Assembly (NCBI GenBank): GCA_023614405.1
Contig: CM042694.1
Coordinates: forward strand, 88,829,285 to 88,893,284
DNA from: Avena insularis
Taxonomy: Eukaryota > Streptophyta > Magnoliopsida > Poales > Poaceae
Direction of reading: 5' to 3'
DNA length: 64,000 nt
The notes beneath the pieces are model-generated. The model saw only the letters and a program-made list of their open reading frames with translations, was not told the DNA's origin and ran no database searches. The position numbers and the translations under genes were made by a program. Shown in pieces: positions 46,446-57,411 of this stretch. Positions within the stretch are counted from its first letter, which is position 1, and every line of letters begins with the position of its first letter.

Positions 46446-46842
46446 CCTCACATAACATCTGGGCCGAGCGGGCGCTGCCGCCAGCCTCCGCAGGGGTCGC
46501 CACCAACAGCCGCGCCCCGCGCCGTCGAGCTCCCAGCCGGCGTCGAGCTGCCCCGCCGCCGTGCCGAACCACCGCCGCTGAGGAACACCGCCGCCGGCCG
46601 ACCCTCCCGAGCCGAGTCCCGTGCGTGCAGGGAGAGGAGCACCCGCCGCTGCTGGCACCGCGCGGGCAACGCCCTGCGGCGTCCGCCGGCGACGGTGGGG
46701 ATGGAGAGGTTGGGGAGGCGCCTGGGAAGGGAGGTGGACGTGCGCCGCTCCGGTCATCCGAGCGGGGAGCGACGCGGAGCGGAAGTCGTTTTCCTGGGGT
46801 CGGGGAGCGACGCGTAACTGTCACATCAGTCAATTCTCACTA
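46446..46842. mobile_element. 397-bp GC-rich insert flanked by 10-bp direct repeats
   Basis: gtgatcaacc occurs at 46436-46445 and again at 46843-46852. The DNA between is strongly GC-rich and open in several frames on both strands, unlike the AT-rich flanks. There are no terminal inverted repeats or A-tail. A 9-10-bp duplication fits MULE-type insertion, but the lack of inverted ends leaves the mechanism open. Confidence 0.4.
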
Positions 46843-46852
46843 GTGATCAACC

Positions 46853-48720
46853 TACCCGGATATCGACCACATCATGAACTATTGGTACTGCATATCAATC
46901 GAATTTACCGGCGACATGATGTTATGGCCGACCTGTACGACGGCATGGCGTTGAGGAACACGAAAAGGCCATCGTCGATGGCTGGCGTGAAATTGGCGGC
47001 GGCGTACATGTCGGCCTCGAACAACGCTAGCCGCTCGGTCGACGCGCCACCGGGACCGGTCGCCACAACAGCAGCCCCGCTTTCCCCTCGTCCCTTGCTC
47101 GAGCCACCAAACGGATGAGCAAGATCATTGCACCCGTGGGTGCTCTTCTCCGCCTACTGAGATCGCAAGCGGAAATCTGGGCCAGAAATCGCCGGCAGAA
47201 AACTGCCTCGTACTGATTCGTAGCCAGAAATCACCGGGGCCCGCGCCAATCACCTGAGGAGGGAGCACGAGTAGGAGTGGACACGAAGCTCGAGGCTTGG
47301 CTCGGGCTTGGCAAGGCTCGAAGCTTGGATAAGCCAGCTCGGTGAAGCTCGCAAGCCGGTTCGAAGGCTCGGTGCATGAAACAATATTGACACACCCTTT
47401 GCAAAAAAATGTAAGAGTTCACAAATTTAATCAACAATTAGTTGTCCATGCACTCAAAACTATCATTATCTATACAAATATACATGTTAATACACGTACA
47501 ATAATATTTAACTACAATCTTTGTAGGGAGTATAACATATATGCATATAATATGGTGCAGAAACTAGTTTGCTACTCCACAGTGCATAATATGGTGCAAA
47601 AACTACTAGGGAGTATAATATTTTTACCGACACAATGCACCACGGTGAACCGATACTTAATAGATATTACACAGTGGAAGACAGTGCAGATGCCAACATA
47701 GTATAAGGACACAATTTGAGGCAACAAAAGTTGCATCAGATTGATTTTCAAGCTGTCTCTATTAATCTTTCTTACATTTACATATCACGTCAGTCAATAG
47801 CACAACCTGATTCCAGTGGCTTCCTAGGAAAACCGCTTGACATTGTGAAGTAAATTACTCTGGCGATAGAGTTCGGGAATTTTACAACTGAAAAGCTGAA
47901 TATTTTGTCAGCAATTATTAACCCACCAGTTCTCCATTCTAAAGAACTGAATAATTTTCTCAAGCTTCCAACACATGCCATCAGTCCAAACTCCAGAATA
48001 AACTGCTCACTTGTAGATCCATGAGCAACGGGGTAGGAGTAGGAGGAGCGGGCCTGGAGAAGATCAAAAGAGGAGCAGGCGAGCACCGGGTCGCTGCTGC
48101 ACCATCTTCACAAGAACTGAACTAACCTTCACTGCAGCCGTGGGTGCTGGTCTGTTGTAGGAGAGAGAAGCCTAAGGTTGTGGCGGACATAGGAGGAGAG
48201 AAGCAGGCGAGCTTCCGGACAAGGGCGGCGGAGGGCCGGCGGGCAGCGGCCTCCACTAACCCTAGACGAGCGGCGTCGTGCGCGTCCGCGGGGAACTAAT
48301 TCAGGAGCAGGGGGTAGGGGCCATGGAGGAGGACGACGAGATGGCCAGATGAGGCGGCCGGCGACAGTGGCGGTGGTCGCTCGGCTAGATTCCACCCCCT
48401 AAGCACGAGGCTCGGCCCGGTCTCCGGAGGAAGGGGTGAGGTCGACGTCTGACGCTCACGGACGGCTCTGGGATTTCAGAGGCTCAAGGGCGAACTCCAT
48501 CAATGGACCCTAAAGAAAGAAAAAGTCGATCCCATACATGAATAGACCAAACTATTGTGAAGCCGATAAATTCTCGAATCTAATAAATTTATTCATAGTT
48601 CCCTTCTGAAATTCAATCAACTTCACTACTAGTTTCCTGTCACACAACTAGATAAATCCTTTATATGCAAAATGTTTACGAGAAAAGGAGAGAGGACACC
48701 TGAATGTTGCAGTAGAGTAA
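46853..48720. other. Mixed DNA, no gene identified
   Basis: A GC-richer patch at 46920-47120 has frames on both strands (plus MADLYDGMALRNTKRPS; minus LFEADMYAAANFTPAIDD); neither is recognised. At 47270-47370 the words aagctcg/ggctcg repeat irregularly, as in ends of some plant DNA transposons. 47380-47800 is AT-rich. 48130-48480 is GC-rich without a clear ORF. All are too weak for gene calls. Confidence 0.3.
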
Positions 48721-49105
48721 GGCCATCTCCACCGGCGAGACGCAACCAGTCCGAACTGCGCACGGACGCGCGGGGCGTGCGCGGCGTCCCAGTGAAACGA
48801 CCCATCCGGACTAACTCAAGCCGGATCGACCCATCCGTGACCCAATATGATGTCTGGATGGGTCTGTCCGGACAGACGCGGATGCCGGCCTGTAGCAGAC
48901 TGGCCCAGTTGCAGCCACACAATAGACCTTCTTCTCTCTCCTCTCTCTTGGGTTGGCCTGTCCGATTTTATCCGTTTGAATCACACTGCTGGACGCGGCT
49001 GGCCGGACAGATCGGACCATGATTTCAAAGTAACCATGGTTCAATCCAAACAGATAAAATATGACCTTTTGTGAGGCCCATTTGGGTCTCCCGATGGAGA
49101 TGCCG
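48721..49105. mobile_element. Harbinger/Tourist-like MITE with TAA target duplication
   Basis: Left end ggccatctccaccggcgaga and right end tctcccgatggagatgccg are inverted repeats; TAA flanks both (48718-48720, 49106-49108), the signature of PIF/Harbinger insertion. Length 385 bp, no ORF of its own. Its right subterminal part, read inversely, resembles 49316-49445, so the neighbour is a larger relative. Confidence 0.8.
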
Positions 49106-49315
49106 TAACAAAACCCATAGCCTGCAAGACCAGACCACGTGAATGACTGATGTCACCGATACAAGTGTTTTAGAAAATAAAGAGAGATCCGTAGAGAATT
49201 ATAGAGTGAGGACATAAAAATTTAGAGCGGCTGCTGGGTCTAATCGAGATTTTGATCCGGGGATTAGCTGTTGATTCTAACTCTCTCCTAACTTCTGGTT
49301 GTAGACCAGGCGGTA

Positions 49316-50983
49316 AGGACATCTCCACCGGGTCGATCCAAACGCGCGACCGAAACAGTCCGTTTCCGTCCGTTTGGGTCGGTCCACGGTCACTTTGAGG
49401 TCACGGTTCGGCCTGTCCGGCAAGACACGCCCAGCGGCGCCTGGCCATGAGCCACGTTGTTTTTTTTTAAATTCAAATCGATACGATTCGCGCGTCAAAT
49501 AAACTGGCAAAGTTCATGCAAAATATATTACATTCAAAAATATAAAAAGGAAAAAAACTGGTCCTAGCCCTAGCTACTGATGATCTCCCCGCCGCCGCCG
49601 CTGTCGCCCCGTCCATCTATGGATCGAGGTCGATGTACTCCAGCGGCGTCCAGAGGTGTGGTGGTGGCAGACCGGAGCTGGTGTCGATGTGGGTGCGGGA
49701 GGTGCTGGGTGGTCGATGACCTGGCCTAGCCATGCCGACCACACATCCGTTTCCGCCGGCGCGGGCGGAGCGTACCACCCCGGCGCGGGTGGGGCAGACC
49801 ACTCCGACGCGGGCGGAACAACCCACTCCCGCAGCTGCTGCGGTGGGGGCGGTGGCGGTGGCAGCGGCTGCCCGACGTTGACCTGCGCCACCAGGTCGGT
49901 GAGTTGGATGGCCTCCTGGTAGCCGTCCCACATCCGGTCCTCCTTCCTCACGCTGGCCGCGATGGCCTGCTTGAGGAAGGCGTCCTCATCGTAGCCCTGC
50001 GCCAGGACCTCCTGGTACTCCAGGGGCATGTGCGCGGCGGCGGATGCAAAGGACGACCCCTCCTCCTCCTCCTTGACGACGATGTCGTCATCGTTGTCGC
50101 CGAGGTCGGTATCGGAGTGGTTGACGACGCTGTCGGAGGTGGCCTCGATGGCGGGGAGGTCGCGGGGGCCCCACGGGCCGAAGTCGTCGTGGTAGGTGCT
50201 GAGGCGGCGTGTCGTGTGCTCCCAGTCAAGGAACTCCTTCGAGAACACCGGGTTGTGGTACGCGCGGTCGTACCGGAAGGCCTGCAGGAGCTTGCGGATG
50301 CGGCGGGCCATCTCCGCCTCCAGCGACTTGTCGTCCTTCGGGGTGGGCGGCACCGGCACTCGCTCCTGGTTGAGGTGCCAGCCCGTGGGGAGGGAGACAT
50401 CATGGTGGGCGATGCCTCTCCCCTCCCTCCACCGTCGCTCGCACTCCGCCGCGCGGAAGTAGCGACGGCCGCGGGATGGCTCCGCATCCTCCCGGCGCGT
50501 GGCTCGGACGCCGATGAAGTCCTGCGCTCGGGGCGGCGGTGGCAGGATCCCCCGACGGAAGGCCGGCATGCCGCTCCCCTGACGGCGCCGGCCGCTCCAG
50601 CCGGATCCGCCGGCTTCGTGGTCGTTCTTCAACTTCTTGAACCACCTCGACTTCTTCATCACGACGGTGGTGGTGGTGGTGGTGGTGCCTACGGCGGTTA
50701 GTTTCTCAGTGGATACGGTGATGGCGATGGCGAGAGGAGGTGTCGGGAGGATAACCCCCAGGTAGGCCAAGGCGGGACCAACCGGCCGGCTCCAAGGAGC
50801 TCACGCCGTCTGGGCCCAGACCAAGGAACCACAGCCGGGTGGAATCCCCCACCCGGTCCACATCCAAGTTTCCCCAGCTGGCCCGTCTAGCCGGGTAGCC
50901 AAAAGAACCAGCTGGGAGGTCGCTCCTAGCCGGCCGCCTCAGATCCGCTGGCGGTAGTACGGTGGGAATGACGCTCCCCGCTA
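49316..50983. mobile_element. Larger Harbinger-like element, right end lost
   Basis: Left end ggacatctccaccgggtcga after TAA (49313-49315) matches the terminal type of the neighbouring MITE. The body holds a 398-codon minus-strand ORF. No right terminal repeat is found: similarity ends at about 50984 at a junction with Copia gag sequence. Confidence 0.55.
49574..50770 (-). CDS. Transposon-associated ORF of unknown function (398 codons)
   Basis: Intact minus-strand frame from MAYLGVILPTPPLAIAIT. Composition: a Lys/Arg-rich early part (KKSRWFKKLKND), a central block with Trp, Tyr and charged residues (ECERRWREGRGIAHHDVSLP, then WHLNQERVPVPPTPKDD), an acidic run (DNDDDIVVKEEEEGSS) and a Pro-rich C-terminus with repeated (W/Y)xxPPAP units. 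The phrase GWHLNxxRVPVPP recurs, as I recall, in many unnamed grass proteins tied to DNA transposons. It is not a Harbinger transposase (no visible DDE pattern); a Myb-like partner protein is conceivable but not shown. It lies 220 bp inside the element's left end, so it is cargo or an accessory gene of that element. The GC-rich composition warrants caution: other frames are open too. Confidence 0.5.
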   Translation of the reverse strand: MAYLGVILPTPPLAIAITVSTEKLTAVGTTTTTTTVVMKKSRWFKKLKNDHEAGGSGWSGRRRQGSGMPAFRRGILPPPPRAQDFIGVRATRREDAEPSRGRRYFRAAECERRWREGRGIAHHDVSLPTGWHLNQERVPVPPTPKDDKSLEAEMARRIRKLLQAFRYDRAYHNPVFSKEFLDWEHTTRRLSTYHDDFGPWGPRDLPAIEATSDSVVNHSDTDLGDNDDDIVVKEEEEGSSFASAAAHMPLEYQEVLAQGYDEDAFLKQAIAASVRKEDRMWDGYQEAIQLTDLVAQVNVGQPLPPPPPPPQQLREWVVPPASEWSAPPAPGWYAPPAPAETDVWSAWLGQVIDHPAPPAPTSTPAPVCHHHTSGRRWSTSTSIHRWTGRQRRRRGDHQ

Positions 50984-52458
50984 TAGCAGCCACCTCTCGA
51001 GAAGTGATGAGGGAGTAGATGTGGTGGCTATAGTAGCCACCTCTCGAGAACTATCTTCATCCTCTTCGTCTTCACTTGCAGAGGAATATTCTTCTTGTGC
51101 CACCAAGACAATCTTGGGTTGCTTCTTGTAGGGACCATTCTTTTTGATAAATGGCTTCTTCCGAGGTGCCTTGGACTTTTCTTTGAGGATGAGCTTGCCC
51201 CCATTGTCTTCTCTACTTTGGTATGGACATTCAGCCACAAAGTGCAGCCTATCTCCACAATTGTAGCATGTTCTCAGGTTTGGGCCATTCTCTCTTCTTC
51301 CACTTGACCCATTCTTGAGCTCGAGTTCGGACTTGGCCTTGGCTGGATCCTTCCAAAAATTCCTTGCATAGAAAGCCATGTACTCACCATGAGAACGCTT
51401 GACTTCCTCGGAACAGCCCATGGAGACAACATCGTATCCTCTTTCATCCTCATCTTGCTCAACAACATTTGCTTTTAGAGCCACATTGACTCCTTTTTGC
51501 ATTCCAATATCCCGAGCACGGGCATCTTCGGCGGTTTTGGCGGCAACTTTGAAGGCCGCCATTTCTTGCATGACTTCATTGGAAGTCATTTGGTGGTAGT
51601 TGTGTCTACCTTGCAAACTATTCAAGTCCGTTGGCTCAAATGGCATGAGGGCACTCACATATTTTATTTTAATCCAGGCATCGTCAATGTGAGTGGCTCC
51701 ATGCTTTCGAAATGTTGTTGCAATGCTCTTGAGCCTTCTATACATGTCTTCATGGTCCTCGCCATCCAACATGTAGAATCCTTCAGCTTCATTACTAAGA
51801 GAATCATACCTATTCCTTCTCATGCTTTCATTTCCAATGAATAGATCGGCGAGAGCATCCCAAGCTTCTTTGGCGGTGTTGAAGTGCTCAATGTGAGGCA
51901 TGTCCTGGGACCCACTCCGAGCTGAATCATGTGGAGAACCGTTGCATTCAATTGACTATCCACAACTTCCCTTCTAGTCAAGTTGGTGGGGTCTCCAATA
52001 TGAAGACCATCTTTGATAATTCTCCAAAGTTCAATTGACGAACTGCATACATGAAATTTCATTAAGAATTGCCATTGATTAAATGTAGATGCAGTAAGCT
52101 TGGGTGGATCACCCCTATTGTTTATATGAGGATGAGGGATATGTGGGCCGGGAGAATATAGGTGAGGGACCTCACTATAGTCCTCCTTACCACTTCCCTT
52201 CTTGGAGGCAGAACCATTATGTTTTTCACCTACCACTTCATCTTCCTTGGATTTGGCGTGAGCCTTATCCTTAGATAGAGGAGTGGTGGCCTTAGAGGAA
52301 GATGGGGATGGGGTTGTAGATGATGTGAGGCGAGCAATCATTTGCTGCATCTCCTCCATCTTGGTCTCAAAGGATTTCAACAAGATTGTTTCCAACGTCT
52401 TGAGGTCATCCATTGTGACCTTGTCCACAACCTCATTCCCATTTTCCTTAGTACCCAT
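50981..52458 (-). pseudogene. gag: Ty1/Copia Gag, frameshifted and truncated
   Basis: Starts at 52458 (MGTKENGNEVVDKVTMDDL). A charged Ser/Lys part is followed by the Copia gag core (NQWQFLMKFHVCSSSIELWR, then RREVVDSQLNATVLHMI). A frameshift near 51900 moves to the frame PHIEHFNTAKEAWDALADLF, EDHEDMYRRLKSIATTFRKH, VMQEMAAFKVAAKTAED. The CCHC knuckle CYNCGDRLHFVAECPY sits at about 51265-51220. Protein similarity ends at about 51050 with DEEDEDSSREVA, just before the junction at 50984-51048. Protease, integrase and RT are absent, so the element was cut off by a deletion. Confidence 0.85.
50984..51048. repeat. 24-bp direct duplication at a deletion junction
   Basis: gctatagcagccacctctcg agaa near 50981-51004 and gctatagtagccacctctcg agaa near 51025-51048 differ at one base. 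They sit where Copia gag meets the Harbinger-like element. Short duplications of this sort are typical filler left by error-prone break repair. Confidence 0.6.
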
Positions 52459-52494
52459 ACTTCTGTTAGGCGGTTAAGCCCGAATAAATAACCT

Positions 52495-52507
52495 GGCTCT
52501 CATACCA
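52495..52507 (-). other. Primer binding site of the Copia element
   Basis: Minus strand tggtatgagagcc differs by one base from the standard initiator tRNA-Met primer site. It lies next to the LTR end and shows the minus-strand orientation. Confidence 0.8.
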
Positions 52508-52509
52508 AT

Positions 52510-53821
52510 TGAAATGGATCGTATGGGAACCTAGAGGGGGGGGTGAATAGGTGCTACTTCAAATTTTAATGCTTTTTCAATTTTAGGCTTGACACAAAAA
52601 GTAAATTGTCTAGATATACTACTATGTAGAATTTCCCTATATGCAAACCTAACTACTAGCGAGTAAAGGCGATTAAGATAGAGGAACGAGGAAACCATAG
52701 TGGAGCACGCGGAGACACAAGATTATTTTACCGAAGTTCCTTCCTTGTTAAGGGAAGTACATCTGCGTTGGAGGGATGGGCGGTACTAAGACCACCACGC
52801 CACAATAGGCCTCACCCTGTTCTCCGATGGATCTCGCCACCAAAGGCCTGATCCACCTTTCCACTATAGGATCCCTTTGAGGCGGGAACCAGCGCCTTTA
52901 CACAACTAGCGGGGCCCAACTCCACAACCGAATTGGAGGCTCCCGTAATGACAACAAGCTGCCACAAGAACAATAGATATCAATAACAAAACACAAGATC
53001 TAGATATCAATGAGAATACTAGATCGGGGATTCTCCAAGTGAATGGAGAGGAGTTGAAGCGCTTGATTCGTGATGACGATGAATGATGTCTCCTCCTTCA
53101 ATTCCCCCAAAGATCGGAGGCTTTAGGTGGTTGAAGTGGGAGATCTCGGGAGAGAGCTTTTGCAACAGGTCTGTTCTTTTTCGAATGAATCAAGAGATCT
53201 GACAGGAGGAGAAGACGTGACTTTTATACCCCCTGTCCAAATGGAGCCGTTGGAGCTTTTTGTAGCCGGATTATCCAGCCTAAGTGAGGGCCAGATTATC
53301 CGCCCCGGGGAAAATCCACCCCAGCCACCGTCTATCCGGGGGATAATCCGCCCCCAGACTGAGCGACACGCCGAGCCAGCCTCTCCTTGTATCCTGGGGG
53401 CAGGATTATCCGACCCAATGTGAGGGCCGGATTATCCGGTCAGGGGAAGAAAATATGCCCCACTTCGGATTATCTGGGGGAAAATCCGCCCCCAATCAAA
53501 GCGTCGCGCCATGACAGCCCTTGCTTGTCTCCTGGGGGCCAGATTATCCAGCCCAAGGTGAGGGCCGGATTATCCGGTCAGGGAAAGAAAATCCGCCCTA
53601 CTTCGGATTGTCCGGGGAAAAAATCCGCCCCCAGTCTGAGACTCGCGCCATGCCAGCCTTTGCCAAGAGGGTCAGGCTGGATTATCCGGCCCTTGATGAG
53701 GGCGGATAATCCGGCCCCGAAACACAACAAACACTTCCCTGCACACTTAGCACACATGAGAAAACTCCGCGGTATTGTTATGTAACACACAAAACACAGG
53801 GAACCACGAAATGTTCTTTCA
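52510..53821 (-). repeat. LTR of the minus-strand Copia element (1312 bp)
   Basis: Minus strand begins TGAAAGAACATTTCGTGG at 53821 and ends ACGATCCATTTCA at 52510, next to the primer site, so it is the 5' LTR. The plus-strand words cctagaggggggggtgaata near the inner end are, as I recall, very common at Triticeae Copia LTR ends. The 3' LTR is missing. It holds the palindrome array described separately. Confidence 0.8.
53268..53711. repeat. Tandem array (about 137-bp period) of GGATTATCC palindromes in the LTR
   Basis: Units start near 53268, 53403, 53541 and 53679, each with ggattatccrrcc, then tgagggccggattatccgg, and, lower down, cttcggattatctgggggaa or similar. About ten copies of the ggattatcc/ggataatcc word occur within 450 bp. 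Pairs in opposite orientation can form hairpins. The array lies well inside the LTR (U3/R side). Confidence 0.8.
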
Positions 53822-54693
53822 GCATCGACGGCCGGCGCATGCACACTTGGACATGGCCGAGGCCAACTACTCCTCCTCCATCGACCACCACACGGGCGCG
53901 CACACCCCGTCGCTGGCCGCCTTCCACCAACAGCTCGGCTTGCTGCCCGCTACCACCTGCTACCAACAGCCTTGGCCTGCCGCTGCTGCTCGCTCGCCGC
54001 CCGCTGCGGTGGCCTGCTCCAGTGTTGTCTAGAGCCTACCACTGCACCTAGGTGTGGGAGGCTGAGGCCAGCCCAAGCGAGGAGGAGGCGGGCGTTGTCG
54101 GTGGTGGCGGTGGCCGGTTCTGGTGGTCGGTGAGGCGTGCGGGCTCGAGTGGCGGAGGAAGCTCTGGTGAGCAGCGGCGACCGCTGGCTGTAGTGGAGGG
54201 GAGGCGTGCGGGCGTTGTTAGGGCATCGGCGGCCGGCGGCAGTGGAGGGAAGGGGTTCGGGGCAGCGTGCGTGTTGGAGTGGGCTCGGGAGGGGTGGGTG
54301 GTTGGGAGAGGAGGATGGATAAGGTGAGAGAGGTGGACAAGGAGAAAGGTGGGCCATTGGATCGGTAGGAAATGGATGACCCAGATTTGTTTCGATGGGG
54401 TGATCAATGGGCTATTGTTTCCTATCCTGTGATTGGCTTGATGTGTGTTTCTTCGGGGTAGTTTTGACCACATTTTAACCTAGCCATAGAAACACCGCAA
54501 CTTTGTCATACAAATTAGGAATCATATGAAACCAATTTTATTGGAAATATAACGACAAGTAGTGTCCAACAAAAATACCAAGTAGTGTCCAACAAAAATG
54601 ACCTAACTCATTCGAGGTTTCCTTCGGGTCAAATGACCAATATTATGGCCAGAATCGCGACATAGTTTGTGATAATGTGTCCATATTGTGCAC
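53822..54693. other. GC-rich segment between retroelements, no firm gene
   Basis: A short plus frame from ATG 53853 (MAEANYSSSIDHHTGAH, then LAAFHQQLGLL) looks a little gene-like but ends at 54032 in Ala/Pro-rich sequence. The opposite strand is also open. 54360-54690 is AT-rich with a small local duplication (aagtagtgtccaacaaaaat, twice near 54560-54595). Confidence 0.3.
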
Positions 54694-56073
54694 TGATACG
54701 TCCAAAACGTATCTACTTTCTCGAACACTTTTGCTATTGTTTCTTCTCTAAACTTGTGTGATTTGGATGCAACTAACACGGACTGGCGCTGTTTTCAGCA
54801 GAATTGCCTTGGTGTCTACTTTTTGTGCAGAAAATGACCTATCAAGAAAAATCCCGGAAAATATGCCAAAAATCCTATTTCACCAGAAGACTCCCGGAGC
54901 CAGAATACGAGACGGAGGGGGGCTGGGCCTAGGCCACACCACCTGGCCACGCGAGCAAGCCCAGGCCACACTAGGGGGTGGTCTGGCCGCCCCAGACTCC
55001 CCCTCGATCTCACTCTTCGCCTATAAGTTGCCTTCTGACCTAAAAACTCAAGAGGGGGTCGACGTTTTGCCAGAAGGAGTTCTGCTCTGCCGCCACCACG
55101 AGATTCCACGAAACAGCACCAGAAACTCCATTTTGGCACCCTGCCGGGATAGGGAATTGGAGGAGATAATCGCCATCATCATCACCATCGCTTCTCCATC
55201 GACCATCCATGTTTCCCCCATCCATGAGTGAGTAATCCCCCGCTGTAGGCTATGGGGATGGTAGGGATTGGATGAGATCATTCATGTAATGGCATCAGAT
55301 TGTTAGGGCATGGTGCCTAGTATCTTCTATTAGTGCTTTATGACTTTGTTGCGACTTGTTGTGCTTAATGCTTGTCACTAGGGCCCGGGTGCCATGATTT
55401 TAGATCTGAACATGTCATTGATTCATTATGATAGTATTGTTTTCGGTCTTATCTGCAAGTTGTATACACACGTTGTTGTCCGGAACCAATTCCCCGAAGT
55501 GACAGAAATCGGGATAACCGGAGGGAATGGCTTTGATGTGAGGATCACATGTGTTCACGGAGTGTTAATGCTTTGCTCGGTGCTCTATTAAAAGGAGCAC
55601 CTTAATTGCAGTAGTTCCCTTGAGGCCCCGCTGCAAACGGGTTGGCAGGACAAAAGATGTTGTGCAAGTTCTCAGTGCGAGCACGTATGACTATATATGG
55701 AACACATGCCTAGGATTATCTAGTACTTGGATGCTTTATCTTATTTATCTGCAATTGCCCTATGTTCTGATTGCTATGTGAATTGTCTTGTCCATGCAAC
55801 ACCCGTCCATCCATCCCTATGCCTACACTTTCGAATCCTTTGTTCTTTACTTTGTCTTTACTTTACTACTGTTGTTACTTTACTTTTCCTACTACAAAAC
55901 TGTTGCTACTGATAAACTGTTGTGAGCAAGATTGTTTCCAGGTGCAGCTGAATTGACAACTCAGTTGTTAAGACTTATAAATATTCTTTGGCTCCCCTTG
56001 TGTCGAATCAATAAATTGGGTTTCACTTCCCTCGAAAATACTGCGATACACCCCCTATACTTGTGGGTCATCA
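54694..56073 (+). repeat. 5' LTR of the second Athila-like element (1380 bp)
   Basis: Starts tgatacgtccaaaacgtatc, ends cttgtgggtcatca. It is closer, in the GC-rich part, to the 5' LTR of the first element than to that element's 3' LTR (both keep accagaaactcc and ccctgccggga). Confidence 0.92.
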
Positions 56074-56084
56074 AGACTATTTTC

Positions 56085-56102
56085 TGGCGCTGTTGCCGGG
56101 GA
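56085..56102 (+). other. Primer binding site (tRNA-Asp type, one change)
   Basis: tggcgctgttgccgggga; one base differs from the first element. Confidence 0.75.
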
Positions 56103-56162
56103 ACATAGCTTTATTTATCAAGTTCACTTGGATTCTCTATTGTTTGCTACTATCCATCCATC

Positions 56163-57411
56163 ATGGGTAAGTCTCGTGATGGCAAGTTTCCTATTTTACC
56201 ATCCACTACAAGAAGAGGTACGATTCTGAACACCTCTGCTGCTCTTGATTCACCATCTGTTATAAGTAAGCTCGTTACACCACCACATACACATGCTACA
56301 CACACTGCTACTACTACTGAATCTGAAACTTCTGATGCTTATGATGCTGCTTCTATTGTGCTTGATAAGAGTGGTTCATTAGGTCCTTTCCTAGATGCTA
56401 TGATTGCTAGAACTATATCTAGAAATACTGAAACTCTAATGAAGACACTACCACACCTGTTAGTTCACCTGAGTCTAGTGAGAGTTATGATATTGAAGAC
56501 GGTTATGTTGAGATGTCCGATGAATTTATTAAAGATTGTAAAAACACCCATGATAGGAGCACCGCTAAGAGTCTCCTTGAGAGGCGTACTATTAGACCCA
56601 AATTGTCTCCTATTGCTAAGTTTGCTGCTTCTCCCATAAACATTATAGATAAAGATTATGATTTCTCTCTTGATCTATCTTACATAGCTATTGTTGAGAA
56701 AGAACCTTTTTGTGGGACTAAGAATGAAAGTGCGGTAGCACATATGAATGAACTTTATACCATGAGTGGCTTGTTTTCTGATGATATTAAGATGCGTACT
56801 TACTTTATTACTAAGATTTTCCTTTTTTCACTGAAAGGAGAAGCTAAAACTTGGTTTAGTAATTTACCTCCTGGATCTATCGATAGCCATGAGTGCTTGA
56901 TTAGTACTTTCCTGCAGAAATATTTTCCTCCTAGTGCTAGACATGCTATTTTGCAGGAACTTTTTGATTTTAAACAGGGAGAAAAGGAGATATTGCCTGA
57001 ATCTTGGGCAAGGTTTTGTGCTTTGATTCATGCACAAGCTGGAAGTCCATTACCTAAGAATGGGCTTCTTGATATATTTTATAATGGACTAACTGAAGAA
57101 TCTAGGACATACCTAGATAGTTGTGCTGATTGTGTTTTTAGGAATAGGACTCCTAAGGAAGCTGAGGAATTAATGGCTAAAATAAGTAAGAACTATGAAG
57201 ATTGGACTCCTCCTAAACAAGCTATACCTGAAGTAATTGTACCTGAACCTACTATACCAGTGCCTATTCCAACATCAAAGAAGAGGGGAGTTATTGAATT
57301 AAATGATGAAGTGATGAAGGAAGCTAAGAAATGTCTTAAGGAGACGGGAATTAAAGCTGAAGATGTCAAGAGTTTACCTCCTATAGAAGAATAATGTAAG
57401 CCTATTCCCTA
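56163..57411 (+). pseudogene. gag: Athila-type gag, broken and interrupted
   Basis: Same start as the intact copy (MGKSRDGKFPILPSTTRRG). A one-base loss near 56440 shifts the frame; it reopens from about 56513 (MSDEFIKDCKNTHDRS) with the gag core LKGEAKTWFSNLPPGS and ARFCALIHAQAGSPLPKNG. A TAA at 57392-57394 ends it where the intact copy has Leu (TTA). Seventeen bases later the Copia LTR begins. The protease part is beyond the insertion, outside the window. Confidence 0.88.

Larger units (their letters stand above)
54694..57411 (+). mobile_element. Second Athila-like element, 5' portion
   Basis: LTR, tRNA-Asp primer site and the first half of gag match the element at 21950-31655. The element is cut at 57411 by a Copia insertion; the rest, including its 3' LTR, should lie beyond the window. 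Confidence 0.9.

Noticed and set aside
49904..50701. Plus-strand ORF of 265 codons rich in Gly, Val and Arg
   Set aside because: Antisense of the 398-codon minus-strand frame, which has the more protein-like composition and the recognised phrase. Still, GC-rich DNA makes both frames open, so the minus-strand call itself is moderate.
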